A stretch of DNA of 64,000 nucleotides from Streptomyces sp. NBC_01669 (GTDB taxonomy: Bacteria > Actinomycetota > Actinomycetes > Streptomycetales > Streptomycetaceae): the NCBI RefSeq assembly GCF_026339735.1, contig NZ_JAPEQG010000001.1, positions 248,001-312,000 of the forward strand, read 5' to 3'. Under the pieces are notes generated by a model, which was given only the letters and a program-made list of their open reading frames with translations, searched no databases and was not told the origin of the DNA. Position numbers and translations under genes: made by a program. Positions 51,928 through 60,878 of the stretch are shown piece by piece. Position 1 is the first letter of the stretch. The number at the start of each line of letters is the position of its first letter.

Positions 51928-53310
51928 GTGGCGAACACAGTCGACAGCATCCCGGCCCGACGGGTGCTCACCGATCCGGCCGGGCTCGTCAGGTACCAGC
52001 ACGACGAGGCCGAGTGGGCTCCGTACGGAACGCCTCTGGCGGTGGTGCGGGCACAGACCACCGACGAGGTACGAGAGGTGGTGCGGCACTGTCTGACCCA
52101 CCGCATTCCGCTGGTGCCGCGCGGGGCGGGCACGGGCCTGTCCGGTGGCGCGAACGCAGTCGACGGGTCGATCGTCCTGTCCTTCGAGGACATGAACCGG
52201 ATCGTCCACATCGACCCGGCGGAACGACTGGCCGTCGTCCAGCCCGGCGTGGTCAATGACGACCTGCGGGCGGCCTGCGCGGAGCACGGGCTCTGGTACC
52301 CGCCTGATCCGGCGAGCTCGCCCAGGTCGACGATCGGCGGAAATGTCGCGACGAACGCCGGAGGCATGTGCTGCGTCAAGTACGGCGTGACTCGCGACTA
52401 TGTGCTCGGCCTCGAAGCGGTCAACGGGCTCGGCGAGGTCGTGTCGTTGGGGCGGCGCACCGCGAAGGGAGTCGCGGGCTACGACCTGGCCGGGCTGATC
52501 GTCGGTTCCGAAGGCACGCTCGGAGTGATCACGGAGATCACGGTCCGGCTGCGTCCGGCGCGACCGCAGGAGCGGACCGTGGCCGGGTACTTCGCGTCGG
52601 TGGTCGCCGCGGGTGAGGCGGTGAGTGCCGTAACCGCCTCGGGCGTGATCCCGTCGGCGCTCGAACTGGTCGACCGTCACTGCCTCGCCGCGGTCGACGC
52701 CTGGAAGAAGATGGGGCTGTCCACCGATGCCGACGTGGTCCTGCTCGGCCGCGTCGACACCCCGGGTGCCGAGGGCGATGCCGAGGCCGAGCTCGTACGG
52801 GACTGCTTCGAGCGGGCGGGTGCCACGTGGGCCGCGGTCTCCACGGACCAGCAGGAGGCGGATGCACTCTTCCAGGCGCGGCGGCTGGCGTATCCGGCGC
52901 TGGAGCGGCTCGGTCCGGTGCTCACCGAGGACGTCTGCGTGCCGCGTGCCGCGGTGCCGGAGATGCTGGCCCGGATCGAGCGGACGGGGGTCCGGCACGA
53001 CATTCTGGTGGCCAATATCGCGCATGCCGGTGACGGCAATCTGCATCCGCTGATCATCACGCCGCCCGGGGACGAAGCGGCGCGGGCGCGCGCCCAGTCC
53101 GCCTTCGAGGACATCCTCGACGACGCGATCGCCCTGGGCGGCACCGTCACGGGCGAGCACGGGGTGGGGCTGCTGAAGATGCGTGGCCTGAGCAAGGAGC
53201 TGGGGCCCGCGGTGCTCGGCATGCATCACGCGGTGAAGGCGGCGCTGGATCCGCACGGGATCCTGAATCCCGGAAAGGTCCTCGGCGCCGGGCCGGGCGT
53301 TTCGGCGTAG
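51928..53310 (+). CDS. FAD-linked oxidase (GlcD/D-lactate dehydrogenase type)
   Basis: 460 aa from the GTG at 51928 (GGGAGG 11 bp upstream); the ATG at 51889 would add 13 residues. PCMH-type FAD domain: PLVPRGAGTGLSGGANAVDG, PGVVNDDLRAACAEHGLWYP, STIGGNVATNAGGMCCVKYG, VGSEGTLGVITEI. C-terminal FAD-oxidase domain with NIAHAGDGNLHPLI, GTVTGEHGVGLLKM, DPHGILNPGKVL. Oxidises a 2-hydroxy acid such as glycolate or D-lactate, membrane-peripheral or cytoplasmic. Confidence 0.93.
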   Translation: MANTVDSIPARRVLTDPAGLVRYQHDEAEWAPYGTPLAVVRAQTTDEVREVVRHCLTHRIPLVPRGAGTGLSGGANAVDGSIVLSFEDMNRIVHIDPAERLAVVQPGVVNDDLRAACAEHGLWYPPDPASSPRSTIGGNVATNAGGMCCVKYGVTRDYVLGLEAVNGLGEVVSLGRRTAKGVAGYDLAGLIVGSEGTLGVITEITVRLRPARPQERTVAGYFASVVAAGEAVSAVTASGVIPSALELVDRHCLAAVDAWKKMGLSTDADVVLLGRVDTPGAEGDAEAELVRDCFERAGATWAAVSTDQQEADALFQARRLAYPALERLGPVLTEDVCVPRAAVPEMLARIERTGVRHDILVANIAHAGDGNLHPLIITPPGDEAARARAQSAFEDILDDAIALGGTVTGEHGVGLLKMRGLSKELGPAVLGMHHAVKAALDPHGILNPGKVLGAGPGVSA

Positions 53311-53409
53311 CTCCCGGGTGTCGTCGCCGGTCGGACGGGTGGTCCGGGGGCCTTTGTCAGTGGGGCGACGCACACTGGCAGGAGTGCGGGACGGGTAAAG
53401 GGGACGAGG

Positions 53410-53871
53410 ATGGGCAGCGAGGACGACACCGGTTTCGAACCGGCCACCGGGGACGGCCCTTTGGCCCCGGGGCCGGCGGAGAAGCGTGCCGCGTCGGTGC
53501 AGACGGCGTGGGAGGGGCTACTGCAGATCCGGCGACTGACCAACACCGGGCGGGCGGATCCCGAGGGCGTACCGGCTCAGTGGGAGCTGCATCGGAGGCT
53601 GCGGGCGGTCGCGCTGGCGCTGGAGGCGGCCGGTGTGCCCGCATCGGCCGTTGATGCGTCCGGGCAGCGGGTCGCTACCGGGTACCGCGTGCAGGAAGGC
53701 GGGACGCCCGGCACCGTACGGGTGGAGTGGCTCGGTCCGCCCGGCAGCGGGGCTGCGCACGAGGAGGAGGCGGAACTGACCCGGTGCGCGGCCGCGCTGG
53801 GGCAGCTGGGCTGGACGGCGCTGCTGTACCGGGGGCCGCGACGCCGACGGTTCCTGGAGGTCGAGCCCTGA
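53410..53871 (+). CDS. Hypothetical protein
   Basis: 153 aa. Disordered acidic N-terminus, then VQTAWEGLLQIRRLTNTGRA (helix), RLRAVALALEAAGVPASAVD, and strands GYRVQEGGTPGTVRVEWLGP, LGWTALLYRGPRRRRFLEV. Pattern is common in streptomycetes, function unknown to me. Gap of 99 bp after the FAD-oxidase, same strand. Confidence 0.6.
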   Translation: MGSEDDTGFEPATGDGPLAPGPAEKRAASVQTAWEGLLQIRRLTNTGRADPEGVPAQWELHRRLRAVALALEAAGVPASAVDASGQRVATGYRVQEGGTPGTVRVEWLGPPGSGAAHEEEAELTRCAAALGQLGWTALLYRGPRRRRFLEVEP

Positions 53872-53941
53872 AAGTTCACACGTTCAAGACCTGAACGCGC
53901 GGTGGCACAGAATCCCGCAATACAAGGTCTGTACCAACTCC

Positions 53942-53970
53942 TTGACGCCCTCTCATGCCATCACTTAAAT
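53942..53970 (+). promoter_or_regulatory. Vegetative-type promoter before GH16 gene
   Basis: TTGACG (53942-53947), 17-bp spacer, TTAAAT (53965-53970), 82 bp before the ATG. It overlaps the inverted repeat TCACTT-N8-AAGTGA (53961-53980), a possible operator at the -10 region. AT-rich relative to the region. Confidence 0.55.
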
Positions 53971-54052
53971 CAAGAAGTGAATTAAGAAGCGGTGTCGAGC
54001 CTCCTCCCGGGCATCGGTCCGCCATGCAATCTGTCATGTTCATGATTGCCCC

Positions 54053-55339
54053 ATGAAGAGTGGTGTGATGACTGTGCGAACCCCCAGACGGCGCCGGATG
54101 GCGCTGTATGTCGTGGCTCTGCTCTGCTGCTCAGGTGCGGTGACCGCTGCCCCCGCCGACGCCACGCCCGCACCCGAGCCACGCGTTGTCGCCGCCGCGG
54201 CGACAACGTTCTCCGACGACTTCAACGGTCCGGCCGGATCGGCGGTCGACGGAAGCAAGTGGCAGACCGAGACCGGCGACAACGTCAACAACCACGAGCG
54301 CCAGTACTACACGGCGGGCAACAGCAACGCCGCCCTCGACGGCCAGGGCAATCTCGTCATCACCGCCCGCAAGGACAATCCGGGCAACTACCAGTGCTGG
54401 TACGGCCGGTGCGAGTACACCTCGGCCCGGCTGAACACGGCCGGCAAGTTCACCTCGACCTACGGGCACATCGAGACCAGGATGAAGATCCCGCGCGGTC
54501 AGGGCATGTGGCCCGCGTTCTGGATGCTCGGCGACGACATCGGCAGCGTGGGCTGGCCCAACAGCGGCGAGATCGACATCATGGAGAACGTCGGCTTCGA
54601 ACCCGGCACGGTCCACGGCACCATCCACGGCCCCGGGTACTCCGGCTCCGGCGGCATCGGGGCCGGCTACGCCCTGCCCGGCGACCAGGCGTTCGCCGAC
54701 GCCTTCCACACCTTCGCGGTGGACTGGGCACCCGACTCGATCACCTGGTCCGTGGACGGCACCGTCTACCAGCGGCGCACACCTGCCGATCTCGGTGGGA
54801 AGAGCTGGGTGTTCAACAAGCCGTTCTTCATCATCATGAATCTCGCGGTCGGCGGCTACTGGCCCGGCGACCCCGACGGCAGCACCACCTTCCCGCAGCA
54901 CCTCGTCGTCGACTACGTGCACGTCACCACCAGTGACAGCGGATCCGACGGTACGGGCGGCACCATCACGGGGCTGGGTGGCAAGTGCGTGGACGTGGCG
55001 GGCGCCTCCGCCGCCAACGGGACAGCGGTCCAGCTCTACGACTGCAACGGAACCGCCGCCCAGAAGTGGACCGTAGGCTCCGACGGGACGATCCGCGCGC
55101 TCGGCAAGTGCCTCGACGTCAAGGACAACAGCACGGCCGACGGAGCCCAGCTCCAGCTCTGGGACTGCACCGGCGGAGGCAATCAGCGCTGGGGTGTGTC
55201 CGGTGCCCGGGACATCGTGAACGTCCAGGCCGACAAGTGCATGGACGCCACCGGCAACGCCTCCGCCAACGGCACCCGGCTCCAGATCTGGACCTGTGCC
55301 GGAACCGCCAACCAGAAGTGGACGGTGAACGCGGCATGA
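54053..55339 (+). CDS. Secreted GH16 beta-glucanase with ricin-type (CBM13) domain
   Basis: 428 aa. Signal peptide (RRRRMALYVVALLCCSGAVT..), GH16 catalytic domain about 50-285 with the nucleophile and acid/base in SGEIDIMENVGFEP (ExDxxE) and WPAFWMLGDD. A Ser/Gly linker (TTSDSGSDGTGGTI) leads to a beta-trefoil lectin with QxW repeats (AQKWTVGSDG, NQRWGVSGAR, NQKWTVNAA). Hydrolyses beta-1,3 or 1,3-1,4 glucans outside the cell, anchored by the lectin. Intact. Confidence 0.94.
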   Translation: MKSGVMTVRTPRRRRMALYVVALLCCSGAVTAAPADATPAPEPRVVAAAATTFSDDFNGPAGSAVDGSKWQTETGDNVNNHERQYYTAGNSNAALDGQGNLVITARKDNPGNYQCWYGRCEYTSARLNTAGKFTSTYGHIETRMKIPRGQGMWPAFWMLGDDIGSVGWPNSGEIDIMENVGFEPGTVHGTIHGPGYSGSGGIGAGYALPGDQAFADAFHTFAVDWAPDSITWSVDGTVYQRRTPADLGGKSWVFNKPFFIIMNLAVGGYWPGDPDGSTTFPQHLVVDYVHVTTSDSGSDGTGGTITGLGGKCVDVAGASAANGTAVQLYDCNGTAAQKWTVGSDGTIRALGKCLDVKDNSTADGAQLQLWDCTGGGNQRWGVSGARDIVNVQADKCMDATGNASANGTRLQIWTCAGTANQKWTVNAA

Positions 55340-55536
55340 GCCCCCTCCCCGGCTCGCGCCGCCGCCTCGGGCCGCTCGCCCTGCCGGCAGCGCTCCTCCT
55401 CGCCGCCGGAGCCTCGCTCGTCACCCTGCCCGCCGCCGCCAGTGCCGCGACCACCGGCACCGGATCGATCACCGGGCTGGGCGGCAAGTGCGTGGACGTG
55501 GCGGGCGCCTCCGCCGCCAACGGGACAGCGGTCCAG
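55336..55536 (+). pseudogene. Truncated second secreted ricin-domain protein
   Basis: ATG overlaps the GH16 stop (ATGA). A signal peptide (RRRLGPLALPAALLLAAGAS..AASA) leads straight into TGTGSITGLGGKCVDVAGAS, the start of a CBM13 module. The 54 bp at 55483-55536 are identical to 54980-55033 in the GH16 gene. After 55536 the lectin sequence stops abruptly and the next codons belong to nothing recognisable, consistent with a deletion ending inside the repeat. Confidence 0.8.
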
Positions 55537-55668
55537 CGGCTACTGCAACCCCCTTCCGGGCGGCCACGACCCGATCTGCCCGTGCTGCGCACCGCCGCTG
55601 ATCCACGTCGGCTCGGCGTTCGCCGCGCCGCGGCGTCCGGACACGGATGCCCGGCGGACCTTTCCGTC
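55537..55668 (+). other. Chimeric junction after truncated lectin gene
   Basis: In another frame it reads GYCNPLPGGHDPICPCCAPP through RTFPSY (stop at 55675), which looks like the C-terminal tail of an unrelated Cys-rich protein joined by the deletion. Confidence 0.4.
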
Positions 55669-56619
55669 CTACTGAATGCGGACCTCCGCTTCCACAAAGG
55701 CTGCTGCGTCGGCCCCGGCCACCGTCCACGCACCATGAGCGAGGTGTGCGTGCGGTTGGCCTACGCGCGCCACCGGGGAGCCGTTCGCCCGCGCGCTGGT
55801 CCGCCCGGAGCTGTCCTGACCTGCCGGGACCTCCGGCAGGGACCGGGCGAAGCGCAGGTCCGGTGGGGCCGCTTCGGCGGCCGGTCCGGCCGCGCGGAGC
55901 ACCACGTCAAGCACCCGTTCCGGATCGCAGGCGTAACCGCCGCTCGCCCAGGCCGGGTTCGCCTCCACGGCTGCCCAACCACCGCCGTCGAGCAGGCCGA
56001 CGTCCACCACGGCGGCCGAAGGCAGCGAGCCCGCGGCCTCCGTGAGCAGCGCGGTGGCGAACGCACGGACCTCGGTGTCGAACCGGTCCTCCGCCAGTGG
56101 CGCCGGATCGAGCGCGGCGCCCACTGAGTAGCGGCTGCCGGTGTGCACGGCACCGTCCAGCACGAAAAGGCGGTACTCACGGGCGAAGCAGACGATGTCG
56201 CTCACGAGCACCGGCAGGTCGTCGTCGAACGCGTCAGGGCCGGGCAGCCGGGAGCCGTCGGGGTAGATGCGGGCCGGAAAGAACTTGTCGGTCGGCGGCT
56301 TGACGAAGGCCGGTCGGCGCAGTTCCCGCGCCTCCTTCAGGGTGACCGCCTCGACCCGGCGGCCGGTCAGGCCGGTCGGCAGGCGGGCCAGCCAGTCCGC
56401 CGGAGGCTCCAGCGGGACGATGTCCAGCTCGCCGGCCACCCTGTCGGCAAGCAGCGGCCCGCCGTACAGGTGCGCCCGCTCGGCGCCCTGCGCTTCGGCT
56501 GGCAGCGCCCAGCCGTCCGCGGTCAGTACGCGCAGTCCCCGACCGGCAGCGGTCTCGGCGAGGCGGCGTCCGCTTCCGCTGGTACGCGGCGCAAGGAGTA
56601 CGACACGGTCGATGGTCAT
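55669..56619 (-). CDS. ATP-grasp domain protein (DUF4343-like)
   Basis: 316 aa from MTIDRVVLLAPRTSGSGRRL. Central ATP-grasp elements: RRPAFVKPPTDKFFPARIY (Lys for ATP), LVSDIVCFAREYRLFVLDG, and AAVVDVGLLDGGGWAAVEAN (metal-binding acidic residues, AVEANPAWASGGY). Ligates a carboxylate to an amine or thiol by an acyl-phosphate; substrates unknown. A C-terminal 60-residue tail is present. Divergent from the MarR gene. Confidence 0.8.
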   Translation of the reverse strand: MTIDRVVLLAPRTSGSGRRLAETAAGRGLRVLTADGWALPAEAQGAERAHLYGGPLLADRVAGELDIVPLEPPADWLARLPTGLTGRRVEAVTLKEARELRRPAFVKPPTDKFFPARIYPDGSRLPGPDAFDDDLPVLVSDIVCFAREYRLFVLDGAVHTGSRYSVGAALDPAPLAEDRFDTEVRAFATALLTEAAGSLPSAAVVDVGLLDGGGWAAVEANPAWASGGYACDPERVLDVVLRAAGPAAEAAPPDLRFARSLPEVPAGQDSSGRTSARANGSPVARVGQPHAHLAHGAWTVAGADAAAFVEAEVRIQ

Positions 56620-56752
56620 GACGTCCCATGGTGCCCTCGCCCACGGTTGTTCGGGTACCGCTTTTCCTCCGCTCGCCGTTGCCCGGGCGGTGCCGCATAG
56701 GCCGACTTCCGGATAATCCGCCACGGACCGAATCGCGGTTACCCTGGCAGAC

Positions 56753-57238
56753 ATGACCGCCATGTCACCCACCCGCACCGAACCGGACCTCTCCTTCCTG
56801 CTGGACCACACCAGTCACGTCCTGCGGACTCAGATGTCGGCGGCGCTCGCCGAGATCGGACTCACGGCGCGCATGCACTGCGTCCTGGTCCACGCACTGG
56901 AGGAGGAGCGGACCCAGATCCAGCTCGCCGAGATCGGCGACATGGACAAGACCACGATGGTCGTGACGGTCGACGCCCTGGAGCAGGCCGGACTCGCCGA
57001 GCGCCGCCCCTCCAGCAAGGACCGTCGTGCCCGGATCATCGCTGTGACCGAGAAGGGCGCCAAGGTCGCCGAGCAGAGCCAGCAGATCGTCGACGGTGTG
57101 CACGAGCGGGCGCTCACCGCCCTCCCCCAGGACGAACGCGACATGCTGCTGCGCGCACTGAAACACCTGGTCGACGGGCACCTGGCCACTCCGTCCGAGA
57201 GTCCGCAGACGGTCCGGCGGGCACGCCAGCGAGGGTAA
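56753..57238 (+). CDS. MarR-family regulator of adjacent MFS efflux gene
   Basis: 161 aa. QMSAALAEIGLTARMHCVLV, IQLAEIGDMDKTTMVVTVDA and LEQAGLAERRPSSKDRRARI show the MarR winged helix with the DRR wing. The MFS gene begins 91 bp downstream; the AT-rich stretch at 57245-57300 between them probably holds its promoter and operator. Likely represses efflux until a drug binds (family knowledge). Confidence 0.92.
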   Translation: MTAMSPTRTEPDLSFLLDHTSHVLRTQMSAALAEIGLTARMHCVLVHALEEERTQIQLAEIGDMDKTTMVVTVDALEQAGLAERRPSSKDRRARIIAVTEKGAKVAEQSQQIVDGVHERALTALPQDERDMLLRALKHLVDGHLATPSESPQTVRRARQRG

Positions 57239-57329
57239 CGGGTCACAGAGATAGACCCGAAAGAAATCGTCTACTACAAAACCATCTGCTAGCGTCTCTC
57301 CTGTCACCTCATTCGACAGGAGAGACCGC

Positions 57330-58829
57330 ATGTCCGCTCCTTCTGCTCCTTCCACACCTGCTGATCGCCCGGCGCCGTCCGCGGCCCCCGCTCCCACAGC
57401 CCGCTCCCGTCGGCTGGCACTCGGGGTGATCGCCACGGGGATGCTGATGATCGTCCTCGACGGCTCCATCGTGACCGTGGCCATGCCGACCATCCAGAAC
57501 GACCTGGGGTTCACGCCTGCCGGGTTGAGCTGGGTCGTCAACGCCTACCTGATCGCATTCGGCAGCCTGCTGCTTCTCGCAGGCAGGCTCGGCGATCTGC
57601 TCGGCCGCAAGCGCATGTTCCTTGCCGGCACCGCGGTGTTCACCGCCGCGTCTCTGCTGGCTGGCGCGGCCACCACGCCCGCGATGCTGATCGCTTCCCG
57701 GTTCCTGCAGGGCGTCGGCAGCGCGATGGCCTCCGCCGTCGGCCTGGGCATCCTCGTGACGCTCTTCACCGAGCCCCGCGAACGCGCCCGCGCGATAGCC
57801 GTGTTCAGCTTCACCGGTGCGGCAGGGGCGTCGATCGGCCAGGTGCTCGGCGGCGTCCTCACCGATGCGCTCAGCTGGCACTGGATCTTCTTCATCAATC
57901 TGCCGATCGGCCTCGCGGCGCTCGTCATCGCCACGCCTGTCCTGCCTGCCGACCGCGGTCTCGGCCTCCGGGCCGGGGCGGACGTCACCGGCGCGCTCCT
58001 GGTCACCGCAGGGCTGATGGTAGGCATCTACACCGTCGTCCAGGTCGAGGAGTACGGCTGGACCTCGGTGCACACGCTGGGGCTGGGCGCCCTTGCCGCC
58101 GTCCTGCTCGGCGCATTCGTCGCTCGCCAGGCCACTGCCGGAACCCCGCTCATGCCGCTGCGCATCCTGCGATCGCGTACGGTCGCGGGGGCCAATCTGG
58201 TCCAACTGCTCATGGTCGCAGCGCTGTTCTCGTTCCAGATCCTGGTCGCCCTGTACCTGCAGAAGGTCCTCGGTTACGGATCCGCGCGGACGGGACTCGC
58301 GATGCTTCCGGCAGCCGTGGTGATCGGCGCGGTGTCCCTGGGGGTCTCGGCCCGCCTCAATGCGCGCTTCGGTGAACGCTGGGTCCTGCTGACCGGGCTC
58401 GTCATGCTGATCGGGGTCCTCGGACTGCTCGCCCGCGTGCCCGTACACGCGCACTACCTCACCGATCTGCTCCCGGTGATGCTGCTCGGGGCCGGTTTCG
58501 GCCTCGCCCTCCCCGCGCTGACCACGCTCGGCATGTCCGATGCGAAGGCCGACGACGCCGGGCTCGCGTCCGGGCTGTTCAACACCACCCAGCAGATCGG
58601 TATGGCGGTGGGCGTCGCCCTGCTGTCCACGCTGGCGGCCTCCCGCACCGAGGGGCTGCTCACGAACGGAGCGAGCCGGGCCACGGCGCTGACGGGCGGC
58701 TACCACCTGGCCTTCACCGTAGGCGCGGGCTTCCTCGTCGCCGCGTTCGTCGTCGCCTACACGGTGCTGCGCCCGGTGCGGCCGAACTCCCTCCCCGCGT
58801 CGCCACGGAGCAGCACTCGAAACCTCTGA
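57330..58829 (+). CDS. MFS drug-efflux transporter (DHA2/EmrB type)
   Basis: 499 aa with 14 predicted transmembrane helices. Motif D1 (LDGSIVTVAMPTIQ), motif A (GRLGDLLGRKRMFLAG), motif C (FSFTGAAGASIGQVLGGVLT). Proton-driven export of hydrophobic compounds across the cytoplasmic membrane. Cytoplasmic N-terminus Pro/Ala-rich. Expected to be controlled by the preceding MarR gene. Confidence 0.95.
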   Translation: MSAPSAPSTPADRPAPSAAPAPTARSRRLALGVIATGMLMIVLDGSIVTVAMPTIQNDLGFTPAGLSWVVNAYLIAFGSLLLLAGRLGDLLGRKRMFLAGTAVFTAASLLAGAATTPAMLIASRFLQGVGSAMASAVGLGILVTLFTEPRERARAIAVFSFTGAAGASIGQVLGGVLTDALSWHWIFFINLPIGLAALVIATPVLPADRGLGLRAGADVTGALLVTAGLMVGIYTVVQVEEYGWTSVHTLGLGALAAVLLGAFVARQATAGTPLMPLRILRSRTVAGANLVQLLMVAALFSFQILVALYLQKVLGYGSARTGLAMLPAAVVIGAVSLGVSARLNARFGERWVLLTGLVMLIGVLGLLARVPVHAHYLTDLLPVMLLGAGFGLALPALTTLGMSDAKADDAGLASGLFNTTQQIGMAVGVALLSTLAASRTEGLLTNGASRATALTGGYHLAFTVGAGFLVAAFVVAYTVLRPVRPNSLPASPRSSTRNL

Positions 58830-58862
58830 ACGTCCCACCGTCACTCCCGCGAAAGGCACCCC

Positions 58863-59372
58863 ATGTGCACGAACACGGAACGGACGAGCAAAAAGGGCGA
58901 GCAGCAGCCGGGTACCGGGCCCGCGCCCCGCACACTCACCGATGACGAGCTGTCACGGTTCCTGAGCGTGCAGCAGTGTCGGAGCGCTCTCCTTCGTCGG
59001 ACGCAGCGCCGACCCGCATCTGTCCACGGCGCTGCACCCGTGGAACCCCGACGAGCGCGTCGTACGGATCTTCGCCAGCGCCCATCGCCTCACTGTGCGC
59101 CGGCCGCGGAACGCACCGCAGGCCGCCCTGCAAGCCCAGCGGCCGGACATCTCCACGTTCGCCGTCGCCGAGGGCGATGCGGAGATCTCGGAGGTGACGG
59201 CGGTACTCGGGCGCGAGCCGGTCGTGGACTTGCCATGATACCCGGGTTCGAGGATTCCGTTGAGGAGACTGCATTCCTCGAACAGATCGGGGCGGACCGG
59301 CACGTGGTGATCCGGACCCGCGTGTCGCGTCTCTACGGAACGGCCCGGGACATCCCCGTCACGGATTCCTGA
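58863..59372 (+). pseudogene. PPOX/F420-type flavin-binding protein with two compensating frameshifts
   Basis: Frame 1 to about 58975 (RTLTDDELSRFLSVQQ); frame 2 to about 59235 (VGALSFVGRSADPHLSTALH, HPWNPDERVVRIFASAHRLT, STFAVAEGDAEISEVTAVLG); back to frame 1 (AMIPGFEDSVEETAFLEQIG, VVIRTRVSRLYGTARDIPV). Joined, this is a full-length member of the pyridoxamine-phosphate-oxidase-like F420 family. Either a decaying gene or two sequencing indels. Starts 33 bp after the MFS gene. Confidence 0.8.
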
Positions 59373-59436
59373 ATAGCGTTGTCAGACCCATGAGAGATGC
59401 TTGATGGTCCGACACCTCTGACCAGGAGATGCTGAG

Positions 59437-59664
59437 ATGCGCAATGACGAACTCGCCGCGGCCCAGGCGTACGTCCGGCTGCTGGAGGCCACACGGGCCG
59501 CCCTCGCGGACCCGGACGAGGCGCCGCTGTACCTGCCCCTGCTCGCCTCGCCCATGGCGGAGGCCGACGGTGCGCTGCAACGTGCAGGGCTCTGCGGCAA
59601 TGAGGCCCGGTTCTTCGACCTCGTGGGGAGCCTGCAGCCGAGCATGTCCAGCAGCGGTCGCTGA
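59437..59664 (+). CDS. Small hypothetical helical protein
   Basis: 75 aa, ATG at 59437 after AGGAGATGCTGAG. AAAQAYVRLLEATRAALADP-like helical text with PLYLPLLASPMAEADGALQR. No family recognised, soluble. Confidence 0.55.
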   Translation: MRNDELAAAQAYVRLLEATRAALADPDEAPLYLPLLASPMAEADGALQRAGLCGNEARFFDLVGSLQPSMSSSGR

Positions 59665-59787
59665 GCAGCACGGAACATTGCATACCGTGTAGCGTGGCGG
59701 CCCGGGCCGCGGTGCCCGCGGGCAGACTGGGGCAGCGCGGCGGAATGCCGGTGACAGGGTGGTGCCGCCGCCCCTACGGTGGCTGCC

Positions 59788-60213
59788 ATGACTGCAGCTC
59801 CACGGACGCTCGCACTCGCCCGCCCGGTTCGGGCCGTGAAGGTGTACTCACGCCCGACGATCGGCGCCTGGGTGCCGACATTCGAAAGGGTGGAGCCGGA
59901 CTTCGAGCCGCTGCCGGAGGGGTCGGTCCCGTTCTGCGAGCCGCTGCCGGAGGGGTCGGTCCCGTTCTGCGAGCTCGCCTGTACAGCAGAGCCGGAACCG
60001 GCGGCGGAGCACGAAGAGGCTCTCGTCCGGGGCGTGATGCGGGAGCCGGCCGCCGAGAAGGTCCGGACCCGGAGGCCCGCCGTGGCGATCCCGTCCATGC
60101 CCGGGTCGTGGTGCGCGCCCCTCGTGGCACTGGACCGTGAACGCCTGCTGATCGAGACAAGGTCAGACTGTTCTTCTGACCGCAGACACGACGACAAGGA
60201 CGGCGGTCCGCCG
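59788..60213 (+). other. Coding-like frame with 33-bp tandem duplication
   Basis: High third-position GC and text RTLALARPVRAVKVYSRPTI, GAWVPTFERVEPDFEPLPEG suggest real coding. Positions 59905-59937 are repeated exactly at 59938-59970 (EPLPEGSVPFC twice). The frame continues without a stop into the next gene, so it may be that gene's true N-terminus or a separate gene whose stop was lost. Confidence 0.35.
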
Positions 60214-60618
60214 ATGGTTCGAAGCAGCAGGAGCGCCCGGCGTCTCGTGGTGAACGACGAGACGTTCCTCTGGTCGGTCGGTCATGACCACGATGTCGAG
60301 GAGGGCACATATCGCAACTGCCGCGAGATCCTCACGATCCGCCGCTACCACGCACGCGGGCGGCTTCTGATCGTGTTCCAGGAGGGCACCGGCCGACTGG
60401 TCCCCGACGGCTTTCTCCCTTCGGGAGCCGTCGGCACCGCGCAGGGCGGCTGGTTGAACCTGCACAAGCCCGGAACCGTCAGGGCCCTGTTCGACGAGGC
60501 GGTGTCCGGCGGGTGGCACCCGGACACCCCCTCGACCGAGCAGCTCGACGGCTGGGATCTCTTCGATGCGGTGGCCGCTCGCCGGGGCGCAGGGCCGCCC
60601 GAGCCCCCTCTCGCGTGA
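60214..60618 (+). CDS. Hypothetical actinobacterial protein
   Basis: 134 aa from MVRSSRSARRLVVNDETFLW (AAGGAC upstream). Compact beta-rich sequence: RRLVVNDETFLWSVGHDHDV, CREILTIRRYHARGRLLIVF, VGTAQGGWLNLHKPGTVRAL, GGWHPDTPSTEQLDGWDLF. Resembles a small conserved family of Streptomyces proteins with unknown role. No export signal. Confidence 0.65.
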   Translation: MVRSSRSARRLVVNDETFLWSVGHDHDVEEGTYRNCREILTIRRYHARGRLLIVFQEGTGRLVPDGFLPSGAVGTAQGGWLNLHKPGTVRALFDEAVSGGWHPDTPSTEQLDGWDLFDAVAARRGAGPPEPPLA

Positions 60619-60788
60619 TGAATTGTTTCAAGTCCTGAAGAAAACCGGATGTGTTGCTTGACTAGTGAACGAGTCCAAACCTCGCGCAGGATGAAACGTT
60701 TCATAAAGCTCAACGGCCAGCGGCCGCTGGACGACTCTGCTTGCGGGTTCCGTAGGGTGAGCGGGCCCCACGAGCTCCGAAGCGGAGT

Positions 60789-60820
60789 GAGCCGGCAGCG
60801 CACCGGGGCGCTGCCGGCTC
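60789..60820. terminator. 13-bp hairpin between convergent genes
   Basis: 60789-60801 and 60808-60820 are exact inverted repeats (GAGCCGGCAGCGC / GCGCTGCCGGCTC) with a 6-nt loop, located 58 bp beyond the hydratase stop. Confidence 0.8.
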
Positions 60821-60878
60821 GGCCGCTTGTGTCGGGGCGCCGCCCCGTCCGTGAATCGCGCCTGGGTCGCCGCGTGCC

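Noticed and set aside
51523..53373. 616-codon minus-strand frame opposite the FAD-linked oxidase
   Set aside because: Antisense shadow; no family motifs.
57309..58859. 516-codon minus-strand frame opposite the MFS transporter
   Set aside because: Charged, repetitive antisense translation typical of shadows of membrane proteins.
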